Assembly: GCA_905116865.2 (NCBI GenBank)
Contig: CAJHNH020000195.1
Span: 25,001 to 89,000 of the forward strand
Length of the DNA: 64,000 nt
DNA from: Candidula unifasciata
Lineage: Eukaryota; Mollusca; Gastropoda; Stylommatophora; Geomitridae
Reading direction: 5' to 3'
The position numbers and the translations under genes are program-made. Of the stretch, positions 11,587 through 22,709 are shown one piece after another. Each line of letters starts with the position of its first letter. The stretch's first letter is position 1. The notes beneath the pieces are model-generated. The model had not been told where the DNA came from and did no database searches. It saw nothing but the letters and a program-made list of their open reading frames with translations.

Positions 11587-12260
11587 ATGTTGTCAGTAAA
11601 TACAGCACACCAACCACGTTTCACAATCGCAAATGAAGAAATAGAAAATGTAAAAGATCTAGAATACTTGGGCTCTTTTGCAAACAACGGTGGCCACTGC
11701 TCAAAAGAAGTCAGAAAAAGACTTGCAATGGCAATGCAGAGAATAAATAGCATAAAGAACCTATGGCAAAGAACTAGTGAATTGGTTAAAGTAAACATGT
11801 TGAGAGCATGCATTTTTCCTGTGGCAACTTACGGTTGTGAGTCTTGGACTCTCACTCAGTCACTGAGGAAACAGATTGGAGCTTTTGAATTGAAATATAA
11901 TAGAACAATTCCTAGAATACCATGGATCAGGAAGAGGAAAAACATCGACATTCTGAACGAGTTAAACATCAGGGAGAACTGGCTCATAAACAGCATCCTG
12001 TCCCGAAAGTTGAAGTATTTTGGCCACATCCAGCGTCATGGTGGCTTGGAAAAGACGGTGATGGAAGGTACGGTTTGTAGAAGGCGAGCAGGGGTCGACC
12101 ACCGCGAAGATGAATACAAGACATTGAAGGTGCATTGGTATTGAAAGCACATGGGGCCGGAGAGCTGGCTAGGGAAAGGAATACTTTCTGGCGTGCAGTC
12201 AAGAGAGCGAGGTTTTGTAAAGGACTTGCTGATTGATGATGATGATGATGATGATGATAT
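11587..12260 (+). pseudogene. RTE-A LINE, ORF2 C-terminal region and 3' end
   Basis: The best-preserved RTE-A copy. An open frame of about 185 codons contains VKDLEYLGSFANNGGHCSKE, LRACIFPVATYGCESWTLTQ, IPWIRKRKNIDIL and LSRKLKYFGHIQRHGGLEK. This is the region after the RT palm in RTE-type LINEs. A frameshift near 12090-12110 moves the last part, GAGELARERNTFWRAVKRAR, to another frame. It ends in a GATGATGATG tail followed by an AT run. The catalytic YADD region is absent because the copy is 5'-truncated. The start at 11587 is only the first in-frame ATG, not a real initiation site. Confidence 0.88.
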
Positions 12261-12283
12261 ATATATATATATATAGTGATTTT

Positions 12284-12340
12284 CACTATTCGGCCGAATA
12301 CGAATAGCTATTCGGCCAAATACGAATACGAATAGTAAAT
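12284..12340. mobile_element. Left remnant of a hAT element with CGAATA repeats
   Basis: Short block rich in ATTCGGCCGAATACG and TATTCGGCC words. The same words recur at 13480-13575 next to a hAT transposase fragment. An RTE-B LINE end lies between them, so this is probably one element split by a later insertion. Confidence 0.45.
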
Positions 12341-13045
12341 CATCATCATCAGGTGCTTTGCCGACTGGCATGGCGATTATGCCTCGCTACAATCTGCGAT
12401 CTCCTGCAACATGTATTAGTTCGTATGCTGACTTATCTCCATGCCATGCATCAAGACTGTCATGAATCTTCTCTTGTTGTCTTCCTCTATCCCTCCTTCC
12501 GCAGATCTGTTCAGTGGTCACCACATGTTCTATTTTACCTCATCTTATAACATGGCTGAAAAATTATGATTGTCTCCTTCTGACGTCTGTATGTAGTTGT
12601 CTTCGGGCTCCCGCCTCTATCGAAACCTCTTGGTTGCTTTTTTTTTTTTTTTTTTGCTGTGCAAGGTATTTTTAGCATTGTTCTGTAAAACCACGTCTCT
12701 GAGGCTTTAAGAAATTGTTTGGCCTGCTACCGATTGTCCAGGACTCACAGCCATATGTTAAAACTGGAAGTATGTAGCAAGCAAGAATTCTTTTTCTAAC
12801 CTTCAATGACAAAGAAATATTGCATAGGATGTTCTTCATTTTATAAAATGCAGTTTGTATCTGTCCTATTCTGTTTCTTATTCAGTAATACATCTTCCAT
12901 CTGATGTTACTTACATTTCTGTACTCGTCCCAAAATAAAATCATTGACTTTTATGACACACTTAGGAATAATTATTTTCTTTGATACCGCCATTACTTCT
13001 GTCTTCCACTATTCAAACTGAGACCCATTCTTCCCCTTTCGTGTA
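12341..13045 (-). pseudogene. RTE-B LINE, C-terminal region and 3' end, minus strand
   Basis: The reverse strand matches the end of the RTE-B copy at 27370-28775: a 3' tail of GATGATGATT type, the CAGTCGGCAAAGCACC segment, and a region that translates to VLTYGCESWTIGSR and FYKMKNILCNISLSLKVRKR. Multiple stops and frameshifts are present. It covers roughly the last third of ORF2. Confidence 0.8.
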
Positions 13046-13149
13046 TAAAATGTATCCCCAAAAAAACCATCCATAATGTCAAATGTACGCTGAAATTTTA
13101 CTTCAAAAAATGTATTACAGAATAGTAAACTTTTAAAAACATTTCAAGT

Positions 13150-13590
13150 TTTGCATACTTTAGTCAGTGTGTGCTAACTAATACCTAGGGATGAAAGTAT
13201 TCTTAGTTTCATAACAAGTAACTAAACTTGTAAATAGTCACTGACAGCTTAGTTAATCCATGAAAGCGGCATTAGCTTCCAAAAAAAAACTATCGTTCCA
13301 TGTTGTCAGCATTAAGGCAGCTTCTTGTCTCACTGAAGGTATTTCCAGCTGTACTGAACAGACGTTCACTTGGTACGCTCTTAGGTGGTGCACAAAGATA
13401 ACGCTTGACAGTATGAACCAAGGTGATAATCTTGATATGCTTATTTTCCACCAGTCTAGAAACGGGTGTAAGGTAACCACTATTCGTATTCGGTCAGACC
13501 GCAACTATATGCCCGAATACCGAATAGTTATTAGGTCCACTATTCGGCCCCGAAGCGAATACGAAGCGAATATTAGGTACAGCCCTAATA
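13150..13590 (-). pseudogene. hAT transposase C-terminal (dimerisation) remnant
   Basis: Minus-strand translation in two adjacent frames gives HPFLDWWKI, RYLCAPPKSVPSERLFSTAG, NTFSETRSCLNADNMER and FLEANAAFMD. The WWK and APPxSVPSERLFSTAG signatures are diagnostic of the hAT C-terminal dimerisation domain. Frameshifts break the frame at about 13285 and 13400. Beyond it (13480-13590) the element ends in repeated CGAATA words and CTAATATTCG, near a TAGGGCTGTACC end typical of hAT termini. Neither the catalytic core nor a BED finger was seen. Confidence 0.75.
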
Positions 13591-13599
13591 TATATATAT

Positions 13600-14395
13600 A
13601 GGAATAGTTATCTATAGAGAGATGTTATGAGATATGTATTTACATATGTATAAATTTGTGTGTGTGTGTTAGCACCAAGGGGCTTCCTGACTGGCGCACA
13701 CTGAACATAACAGAGAAAGACACAGAGATAGAGATGAAGCCATACAACTGTGTATATGAAACTATTAAAATATTATACAATTTATTTCATATGGTTGTGA
13801 TGCTGTTTATTTATGATTCTTCAAAACCTTTATGCACGACAGACTATTAATTTCATTTCCAGCGCAGCTCCTTAGGGTGCATATGTCAATGACACTGAGG
13901 TGAACAGAGAATCAGCTCCCAGAGTCTAGCATCACATATTAGAAATTCAAATAAGGATAGGGATAGGTCCACACAGTGTAGCAATCTACTATAATTGGTA
14001 TTAAATTCGACATCCTCATTAGTGCAACCCAGTGCAACAGTTATCACAACAATAACTAACACTGCATTCACCTCTATGGGAAAAAAAAGTTGATTGCAAA
14101 GACCTGTGTATTTTATCTGCAGAGACTCCGAGTTGAACAAACAATACCAGAAATCGATTAGTTCCAAGACAATAGTAGTAAATATCACCTTTGTAAACAA
14201 CCGAGTTCTGTTGGAAACCGACCAATAATGGTGCGTCCAAAATCTAACCGGTCTGTGGCCGCAGAGAATACATTTACCCAGGTGGAGATCTGTTGCGCCA
14301 ATGCTCCATAAAGTAGTTTATTGGGCTTAGACACATTTCCCCTTTTCATTTGTGGTTTGCATCTTGACTTGAAGATCAGCAAAAGTGTCAGTCAG
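13600..14395. other. No gene recognised
   Basis: Moderately AT-rich. A minus-strand frame of 104 codons at 13886-14200 has no recognisable domain, and overlapping frames look equally plausible. It may hold the decayed 3' part of the LINE that follows. Confidence 0.3.
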
Positions 14396-14399
14396 CGAT

Positions 14400-16110
14400 G
14401 CAACATGGAGTTGGAGAAACCCAGAGCTATGTCGTGTTTAGCCAATAAAATCTAAAGCCTGTGCATAGAATGGGGGAAATGGTTTCTGGATATTATAGTC
14501 CATTGCAAAGGTCGTGTCCAGCTCCCATGTCATACGCAATTTTCAGTCGTACGTATCCTGTGTATACTTGTCGAAACTTTTGACATCTGCACCCCAGCGT
14601 GTTCCAGTAAGTTACTTCGTAAGTCTGAACCGCAGGGTAGCCTACCTTTGGGTGTCTCCAATGTGAGGGCGCCAGATTAGTCTTTTGTCAAATTGTACTT
14701 CCAAATATGTGGGGTTTTCCTCTTTTGGAAAGATGTTGTCTTCTAGGTACAGATAAATTTGATCTAGCTTTGTTGAAAAAGAGAAAAGAGTGGAAACGGT
14801 TATTTTCTGGTTTATGGTGACTGGCAAGAGTCGGTCAATTTCTTAACTATATTTATAGCTTCCTGCTTTCTTGTTTCATTTGTTCCTATGTGTTTAGCTT
14901 CGACCTATATGACCCGGCCATTTGCATGTAGGGCCTTGTGAATTTAAATCGTAAACTATTTTGGTAGGTCATTGGTGACAAGAAAAAACAGGTAGGAGAT
15001 ATAACACCTCCCTGGGGGACACCTTCTTGTAACCTGACCAGCTTGCTCTTGTGATCTTCCAGTCTGACTCTCGCGCAGGGTCTGTAAAGGAAGTCTCTAA
15101 TTCAAGCAAACATATGCTCTTTTATCCCACTGTGTGCTCGTTTTAGCATGAGTCCTTTCTTCCAGATCTTATCAAAGGTTTTGGTCAGGTCGAAGAAAGA
15201 AGCTAGCAGTTTGTATTTTTTCTGAAAAGCATCTTCACTTTCCTGTGCGAGATAAGAGATTTGGCCATCAGTCCTTGTAAATTTCCTGAAGCATGAATGG
15301 TTGTCATCCAATATCTTGTTTTCTTCTAGGAAATTAAGTAACCTGTTGTTCACTAATCTTTCCATGGTCTTTCCAAGGCAGCTTAGGAGGCTTATGGGGC
15401 GTAACTGCATTTTTTCCTTTGGTTTTCCTTTCTTGGCTTTGGGGATTATTTCTGCCTCCTTCCTTCCATTACTTTGGAAGTAGTCCCTGGGTCCAGGATT
15501 AATTGATGCGGTCTAAGAGTCGTTGCCTACCAGCTGGTCCCTAGTTTACTATCATTTCATTTGTTATTCACTCAGGTCCAGGTGCCATTCTTTTCTTAAG
15601 GTTTCCCAATACGCATTCACGTTCTTAGGAACTGAAGAGTTAAATTCATTAAATCTTAGTTATTTTCTTGCTTTTTATTGGTTTTCCTCAGTTCTCTCGT
15701 CACTTTTTCTTCTCTCGCTCTAGATATGAAGATTTCGCTTTCCTCTGCAAGACTATCAAACAGCACGTTTGATGCTTGTTTTCCAGTGACATTGTTTGGC
15801 TGACATGATTTTCTTCCTTTAGACTCTTACGTAGATGCCATAGCTTTTTAACGTCTTTCTCCACGTTGAAAGCTGCAGTCTTTTCCTGCCATCTTGTTTT
15901 GATGCATGTGTTGTTTGTTTGTTTTTTCTTCAAATAGCCTGATGTTTATTGTGTTCTGTTATGCTGAAGTCGGATAGATCTTGTTCGATTTGTACTCTTG
16001 CTTCTATGCTTCTTAGGTGCAGCTGCTGCAGTTCTTGGGTCCAGAAGCGTTTATAGTTTTGCCTTCCACCTCGGGGAACTAATTTTTTGTTCCAGTATCA
16101 TACTGGTAAG
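14400..16110 (-). pseudogene. Jockey-like LINE ORF2 (reverse transcriptase) pseudogene
   Basis: Minus-strand pieces lie in the correct order for a Jockey-superfamily ORF2. First is the linker between endonuclease and RT (PRGGRQNYKRFWTQELQQLH near 16060, WQEKTAAFNVEKD near 15870). Next is the RT start (RPISLLSCLGKTMERLVNNR near 15390, FFDLTKTFDKIWKKGL near 15190). Then the thumb region (LIWRPHIGDTQR near 14650) and a QVYTGYVRLK segment near 14550. Several frameshifts and stops separate the pieces, and the palm between about 15100 and 14830 (YADD motif) is deleted or unreadable. The endonuclease is missing. Confidence 0.85.
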
Positions 16111-16329
16111 AGTTGTGTGTGTTTTTTTTTTTTTTTTAACCTCGGTGGTTGGAAAGGGTTTCGATAGTACATTCTATTTTTTTTTTTTTTTTTTGCCTTG
16201 CTTTATTTATTTATTTTTTTTAAATTAGGAGCGCGCAAATTACTAGTCAAACAAAGGTCCAATAAATTCACCGCTTTACGAAAACAGCAGCACCTGTGCA
16301 GCTGTAGATTACAAAAAAACTAAGGCCAT

Positions 16330-16440
16330 CATTGTCATCATCATCATCATATAGCAGGTCCTTTGTAGAACGTCGCTCTCATCAGTCTGCCTGAAAGAAT
16401 CTCGGTCTCTCGCCAGCTTTCACGCCTATTGCACTTTCTA
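16330..16440 (-). pseudogene. RTE-A LINE 3'-end fragment, minus strand
   Basis: Starts with a CATCATCATCAT tail. The block GCAGGTCCTTTGTAGAACG then TCGCTCTCATCAGTCTGCC is the reverse complement of the 3' end at 1085-1160. Only the last 100 bp or so of the element is present. Confidence 0.75.
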
Positions 16441-16544
16441 AAGCTACATGCAAAAATTATATTGATTTTTACAGTAGCTTTTGAGATGTGTGTTAAACAC
16501 ACTATAGTTATGGACTATTTTGCAATAACTGAATGAAAGGAACT

Positions 16545-16695
16545 CCTCACAGAATCCTGGAGAAGGTACTATTAGTTGACCATATGGAGAGATAACACTG
16601 TAATTGTGGCACCAATCCTGGTATCGCCTCACCTACTATATTCCAGGTTGTTTTCTTAATTCGATTCTTCCAAATGGAAACAAATGCAACTAGAA
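16545..16695 (+). repeat. Interspersed repeat R3, copy 2
   Basis: Second copy of the 150-bp block at 10016-10170, in the same orientation, with scattered substitutions. Confidence 0.65.
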
Positions 16696-17160
16696 ATAGA
16701 GACAAAGCAAGATCGCGACAGCAACTAGGGTGACATCAGCTACATCAACAGACAGAAGGCCTTCTACAGCAGTGATACCACCGGCACATCACAGCCTTGA
16801 ATAGGACTGCCTGAATGACTTCAACGGGACTACCGCAGTAGCAGTCACATCATGAAAACGGCGCAGAAGACAATTAACCAATGGCAGAAGACGGCTCTAC
16901 ACTCAACACACACAAGACGACACTCGACAGACGTAGGAGGCCAGAACCACCAACACCAAGAAATACACAATAAAACAGCAGCACGATAATAAGCCACATG
17001 TATAACCATTACTATCTAGAGCAGACAAGCTCCCTAGATAACGGTTGAAACTGGCTAATCAAACTATGCAAACGAGATAATCAACACTAAAAGTCTTTTG
17101 TCACGAGGTGTCAATCCTCGCGGGACGGTCCTAGTGGAATGGAACCTCACTCTCGCATGT
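16696..17160. other. A/C-rich stretch, no gene recognised
   Basis: Purine- and C-rich, with many CAACA and GACA words on the + strand, unlike the AT-rich flanks. The composition recalls the untranslated or ORF1 part of the LINEs at 22030-22480 and 61740-62600. No protein similarity was found. Confidence 0.3.
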
Positions 17161-17214
17161 AGATGGGTCCTCTAACAACACCTACGGATCTGAGGGTCAC
17201 CAAGTCACCACACA

Positions 17215-17345
17215 CATTAGGCTACAGATGTCCGACAAAATTAACCGGGAAATCTAAACCGGATAGCAAATACCCAAAGAAGTCGGTTGTGTCGGCCGAA
17301 AGGCACAAATGTCGCAGCTATGCTGTAATTACGCATTTTATGGAA
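17215..17345 (+). repeat. Interspersed repeat R4, copy
   Basis: Contains AAAGGCACAAATGTCGCAGC followed by TATGCTGTAATTACGC. The same core occurs at 52130-52210 (+) and, reversed and diverged, at 38515-38610 and 54290-54370. Confidence 0.55.
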
Positions 17346-17349
17346 GTAG

Positions 17350-18110
17350 AGGCAGGGTCGACCAGCAAGACGGTGGTCAGGAAATAGAGGGTAGTCTAGG
17401 TATGATAGGTATGGCAGACGGTAAAGTTAGCAAGGAGTGCATTGATAAAAACGACAACTACAAAGATCAGCTAGACGATGATGAATGCTAGCATTACAAT
17501 GGGGAGGGGGAGAAAGGGGAAGGGGGGATATAACAGTGCGATTAAGCTGGTCACAAAAAATATATCTACAAACAGAACACTTAAGTGTGTTAAACCTAGT
17601 GCAGATAACAAAAATTTCTTCAACTGTACGGAAGACAACATTGTAAACAGACTAGACTCCTGGTGGTTAAGTAGTTGTTTATTGCATGTGGGACATAACC
17701 GTTGATGGTGTGTGCTGTTATTGCGTCCGCCCAACTGCTCACCAAACAGTCGCATCATGTTGATGTCACTTTTGACTGTTTTATAGATACAGACATACAC
17801 ATACACATAGACACACACAACCAAACGGCTTTTCTTCAAGGTCAGGTGTTAGCATGATGTCAATGCACTCATGCACTCACTGTCGCTCCCACATTCTGCT
17901 GCAGTTCGTTCTTTTGCTCTTTATCCCCTAATGGAGCATAGGCCATCAACCGTGTTGTCGATCTACCCTGTACTCGGTGGCTTATGAAAGGCTGTCCAGG
18001 ATATATGAAGTAGGTGAACAAAAGGCAAAAAATGTGTTTAAAGATCCATTTTTTTTGGGGGGGGGGACAGGGGGAGGGGGGCGCAAGTTAGCAATAATAA
18101 GTATTGTTGA
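17350..18110. other. No gene recognised
   Basis: Minus-strand 17471-17839 has a hydrophobic reading frame of 122 codons, and the + strand has one of 75 codons in the same place. Neither has a recognisable domain. A poly-G tract lies at 18056-18080. Confidence 0.3.
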
Positions 18111-18111
18111 G

Positions 18112-18492
18112 GTTATTTATACGATGGTCTCCCCATTTACACACACTGGTTGTAGGTCAACTCCACTGATAAGTTGGTTTGACTAGTCTACTGTGGTCCA
18201 GGTTAAGGGTGTCGCAGTCTGTTGTTGTCTTGCTTTTACGTTTTTATTTCCGAAAAAGGGCGTTGTGTGTTAGACCCAGTATCTAAATGTCTTAGAAGTG
18301 TTTAAAGCTCTAGCATGTTGAAAAATGCAACACGTGGTATCAGTGCGTGTGCGGAATATCCCCATGACCTTGTGTGAAAATCAGATCGCTCGAGGCTGAC
18401 CTATCAGGAGTGAGGCGGTCAGTAGGTCGTCTAATCAGAAGCGAGCAGGTGTGTAGCGATCTGTAAATGGGGAGAGCAGCCTGAAAAGTACC
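18112..18492. mobile_element. GGTCTCC-terminus MITE, copy 1
   Basis: Left end TATACGATGGTCTCCCC then ATTTACACAC. The right end reads TGTAAATGGGGAGAGC, the inverted counterpart. The interior matches copy 2 (20941-21361), including CAACTCCACTGATAAGTTGG, GTCGCAGTCTGTTGTTGTC and GATCGCTCGAGG. No coding content, so it is non-autonomous. Confidence 0.75.
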
Positions 18493-18686
18493 ATTGTTAA
18501 AATACAACTATGTGGGGCGGGGGGGGGGGGTTAGGGGGAAATGTGCCCACCTGACTATGCTAAGCCACCACATGTACTATAGCCTGCCTCTCTCCTGACA
18601 TCCACCCTGTCTTATTCACCACAGCCTCTCCTTGTAATAGTTGTTAGGGGGCTTCATTTATTTCTTTAACCGTGGTTGTTCTAGAG

Positions 18687-18872
18687 AAGTGGCTCTCAAC
18701 CTTTCTAATGCGGCGATCCTTTATTACAGGTCCTGCATGCTGCGGCAGCCCGCAAACAATTATTTTTCTTCATAACTTCAATCAAAATGTGTTTTCCGAT
18801 AGTCTTAGACGACCATGTGAAACGGTCTTTCGACCCTAAAATGGGTCGAGGCCGGCAGATTGAGAACTGCTG
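18687..18872 (-). mobile_element. SPIN-like hAT MITE with 8-bp target duplication
   Basis: Non-autonomous hAT element of 186 bp. Read from 18872 on the minus strand it starts CAGCAGTTCTCAATCTG, continues with TCGACCCATTTTAGGGTCG, then GGTCGTCTAAGACTATCGG, then AAAACACA. It ends (as + strand) AAGTGGCTCTCAACCTTTC and GGCGATCCTTTATTACAG. From memory this order and wording closely follow the ends of the SPIN hAT family known from tetrapods and some invertebrates. Flanks are TTCTAGAG (18679-18686) and TTCTAGAA (18873-18880), a 7/8-match target duplication of the hAT type. Confidence 0.85.
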
Positions 18873-19059
18873 TTCTAGAAAAACAACATTCACGTTACGG
18901 TAATACCAGAGCTTATTTTTTCAATATATCGTCTATCCAGCGCCAGCATTTTTTTTTTTTTTTCTAGTCTTGTGAAATCATGTAAATCTGTTTTATGTCT
19001 GAAAAATACGTGAAGAAATTGTGTGAGTGTGTCATTCTGACTCCCAATAGAACAGAATA

Positions 19060-19300
19060 AGTAAGTAAAGGACCCTTTTCATGTTTTTAAGCTATGGGGC
19101 ATATAGGGCTAGACCTATAGACTAATCGGCACAAGATGAGTGATGTGGTCAGAATCACGCCAGCCGTCTTTACTTCCCGGGACTGAACCCGTTACCCACT
19201 CAAAGCTGGGTCGACCTGGGAGCCAAGGTCATTTTGGGGAAAAAGTCCGACTTCTACAGGGAGCGAATCCAAGACCTTCCGATTCGCGTAAGTTTATACT
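19060..19300 (-). mobile_element. SINE-A copy, minus strand
   Basis: On the reverse strand the head ends in AAGGTCTTGGATTCGCTCC. The body reads CTTGGCTCCCAGGTCGACCC, CCGGGAAGTAAAGACGGC and CATCACTCATCTTGTGCCG. The 3' region carries AAAAGGGTCCTTTAC, as in the other SINE-A copies. Confidence 0.68.
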
Positions 19301-19319
19301 GGGATTAACAACGGTTGCA

Positions 19320-20809
19320 AAGTAATCTGAGGACCAGACGGGGTAGGGCGGTGCAAAACTTACAAACTGTGAATTAACTGTCAGTGATCATTTATGAAAA
19401 AAGGCTGTTTGTCACGTCTCTCCATTTTTCTACGCCACTGGGCTTCTCTTTTTGTTTTCTTTTGCTCCCTCAGCCTTCTATTTTGTCCCTATTGTCTTCC
19501 CTTTTCTATTCTCCCCATTTATCCCACCAACCACCCTTTTCCCTCATCCTGTGTCGGGTATCAGAAAAATTATATGTGCTGTTTCCTTTAGAAAAACGCT
19601 CTGTCGAAGTCACATCAAAGATAAAATGAAATTGTTATTTCTAGGACATTTTGAAGACTAGCAGTCCACATTCAGAGCATTCTTTAGCTGTCCTTGTTAC
19701 GGATTTTAATAGAAAACCCTTTTGGGGGAGGGGGCGAGGGGGGGGGGGGGTTATCAAATTTACTATACCAATTCTCACATATTGTTGCACAATGCTTCTC
19801 AAAATGTCTGTGGTTCATGGACAAAATAGTTTTGTCTAAGACCGGTGGACTTCCGATTTCGAATTTCTTTTAAGAAAAAAAAAATCAAAAACTTAAAATT
19901 TTGCTATGAAGACCTCCAGGTAAGCTGTAACTAATATGGTTTCTTCTTCCTCTCCTTCTTCTCCTTCCGTTTACTATTACTCCTTTCTTGTCTGTGTCTA
20001 TTTCTTCATACTGAACAGGCTAACAAAATTATTACCTCAAATTTATAGCTTGGGTACATCATTTTAGCAGGCTTCTGTTTATGTTTTATACAAATTACAG
20101 TACTGGCCCTGGCAGACATAACATAAATGATTCTGTACGACGCTCGGGTAATGTTATTGTATTGACACAAGACGTATCGTTTCAATTCTTTAAATCACAC
20201 ACTGACTGATTCACTGACCAAGCCTAGATATACTTCATAATAACAAGATTGATGTTCTTCTCTCTGTTTTTCCATTTCGCTATGAGCCAACCAGGAACTA
20301 TACTCCGGATGTTTTGACTGGCTCCTAGTCTCCTTGAAATCAAAAACTGGGTTATGAAGAGGGATCTTTATTACTTGTCTCGTGTTGTCCTTCCTGGTAG
20401 TTTAAGGAATAAAACGGGACAGAGGCGGGAGGACGAGCTCTACATCAGTACACATAATAGATTTATGGGAGAACATAGCTTTGCTTTTCCTTCTTCACAC
20501 ACAACGCTGGCTAAAATAGGACAAAACAAAGACTGATGGTGAAGATGAATCCCACTTGAACCACAAAGATAGTCTCCAGTTAATATATATGGGGCGGATT
20601 TTCCCTTTGGTAAAACATTTGGCGTGATGTTTTATTCAAAGATGTCATGGAGTGTTTAGAGGGCTATAAATATGTGGAGCACGGAATAGAACGCCCCAGG
20701 ATATAAAAACATGTCTTGTTATTGGAAAACTAGCCTCCGCTGAACATTCAGGCCTATAGTGAACTGCACAGAGGATATACTAGCCACACACAAAAAAATA
20801 TTGATCTAG

Positions 20810-20810
<1 letters not shown>
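19320..20810. other. No gene recognised
   Basis: AT-rich single-copy-looking sequence with C/T-rich patches (19440-19560, 19940-19990) and a poly-G tract at 19735-19751. Reading frames are short and hydrophobic, reflecting pyrimidine-rich sequence. Confidence 0.35.
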
Positions 20811-20878
<68 letters not shown>

Positions 20879-20898
20879 TCTCTCTCTCACACACACAC
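20811..20898. repeat. (TC)n microsatellite
   Basis: Almost pure TC dinucleotide run of about 75 bp, passing into a short CA run. Confidence 0.97.
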
Positions 20899-20940
20899 CC
20901 ACACATACACATACACACCCCCAAATTAATACGGAACACT

Positions 20941-21361
20941 GTTATTTTATACGATGGTCTCCCCATTTACACACCGCCGGTTGTAGGTCAACTCCATTGA
21001 TAAGTTGGTTGGACTAGTCTACCGTGGTCGAGGTTATGGGTGTCGCAGACTGTTGTTGTCTTGCATTTACCTTTTTATTTTTGAGAAAGAGACGGCCTGT
21101 GACATAGGTTTTGTCACTCTCTAGGGGGGTTGAGTGTTAGACCCAGTATCTAAATGTTTTAGAAGTGTTAAAAGCTCTGGCATGGTTAAATAGACAACAC
21201 GCGGCATCAGCGCTAGTGCGCAATATCCCCGCGACCTTGTGTGAAAGTCGGATCGCTCGAGGTCGACCTATCAGAGGTTAGGTGGTCTGTTGTAGGTCGC
21301 CCAATCAGAAGCGAGCTAGTGTGTAGCCATGTGTAAATGGGGAGACCAGTGTAAAATTTAC
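20941..21361. mobile_element. GGTCTCC-terminus MITE, copy 2
   Basis: Terminal inverted repeats: left GTTATTTTATACGATGG then TCTCCCCATTTACACA; right, reversed, GTAAATTTTACACTGG then TCTCCCCATTTACACA. It is longer than copy 1 by an internal segment near 21085-21125 (GACGGCCTGTGACATAGG). No coding region. Superfamily undetermined because the target duplication is not clear. Confidence 0.78.
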
Positions 21362-22024
21362 TAAACTAGACAACGAGATCGCTCGACTTAAAGTGACATC
21401 CAAGCTTTCAGAGACTAAAAGAAGCATCCAAATCCCAAAGAGATGACGAAAGGGATGAAATAACAAGCCTGAAAATCATCATGCAGGCAACTCTCGAAAC
21501 CCAGAAACCGTTGGAAACAGACATGATGAAATTTAGGGAGAACATCATGGCTGCACTCGCTGCTATCAGGACACAGAAGGAGTAGTCAACCCAAGCAAAG
21601 AAAGAGGAGATCAGTTTCACAGATCTGCGAGAGACCCAGCGGCTGCTCGCGAAAGGAGTCACAATGATAAAGAATGCCTTTCCTGAAACAGAGGAAAAGT
21701 TGCGGAAAACATGCGAAGAAGTATGACCGACTAAGCAAGGAGCTACAAGTAATCAACAGAGTTATTGAGGAAAGAGAAAAAGCACGGAAAGAAGCAGCAA
21801 GAAGACAGCAAATACAGCCACCCAAATCACAGAGAACCGAGCCACACAAAAAGCCATGCCAAGTTCCAGACAAGAAAGTGCCGACGCCTCTGACGTGGCA
21901 GTTTAAGGACGAAACAACTCTGCAAATGACTCAACGCATCAGTGAGCTGGAGGATCTGAACGACTGTAACCCAGACTTGCCAGAAGACGACGTACCATGG
22001 TCCTCACCAGAAGAACCGATCTGA
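21362..22024 (+). pseudogene. LINE ORF1-like (gag-like) remnant
   Basis: Charged, coiled-coil-rich translation. The last frame (21674-22024) reads KYDRLSKELQVINRVIEERE, then KARKEAARRQQ, then a proline-rich stretch, and ends in acidic PDLPEDDVPWSSPEEPI. The style resembles the region after the zinc knuckles in the ORF1 at 60323-61730. Upstream frames hold stops, and no knuckle was found. Assignment rests on composition and order only, so it is tentative. Confidence 0.35.
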
Positions 22025-22705
22025 CCGCCAAAACCTGAAGCCAAGCGAGGCCGACACCGCCACCACAAAAATTACCACCCTAGACTACACCGACAGCACC
22101 AAAACCACTTGAAACCCTATGTAGGAGAAGCACTCGACAACCAGAAAGCAAGAAGACCACCGAAACCATAATCCCTTGCTGCCTGCCCAAAGCAAATAAC
22201 TGCTGGTCCTTTTTAGGATAAGCAGATTACCCTCTTTGGACACACCAAACGGCCAATCACACCTACCAAAATCGATTCGACGACGAAGCAGCCAATCCAA
22301 CGATCCGGAGCGCAGCACAAGGCCAGCCAGTTACGAAAACATCCAAACAAGAGGAAAATCACAACAAAGACCGAGCGACAGAACACTGAAAGCACAATCC
22401 AAAACTAGATGAGATGAGGACCAGAAGCGTCACCTCAAATCTAGAGAACAGGAAAGAGAGCAGCAATGTTTTATAACCTAACTAAAAGTGGTCAACGTTA
22501 AATGAAGAAGAGGAAGTAAAATTTACCCGGAAAACGACATTAATAGAACACAGTCGACGACATCCAGCAAACTGTCAACATATTTTACCGATGAAATCAT
22601 ATTCTTCTTCTTCTCCGGGTCTTTGTCCTAATGATTAAGCCGTAAAGCGTCACAGAGGGGAGTTGGATGCACTTTCCTGTCTTGTGTTAGGGACGTAGCT
22701 AGTGT
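22025..22705. other. A/C-rich then AT-rich sequence, no gene recognised
   Basis: 22030-22430 is CCA/ACC-rich, like the spacer after ORF1 in the LINE at 61740-62600. Nothing readable was found as endonuclease or RT. Confidence 0.35.
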
Positions 22706-22709
22706 TAAT

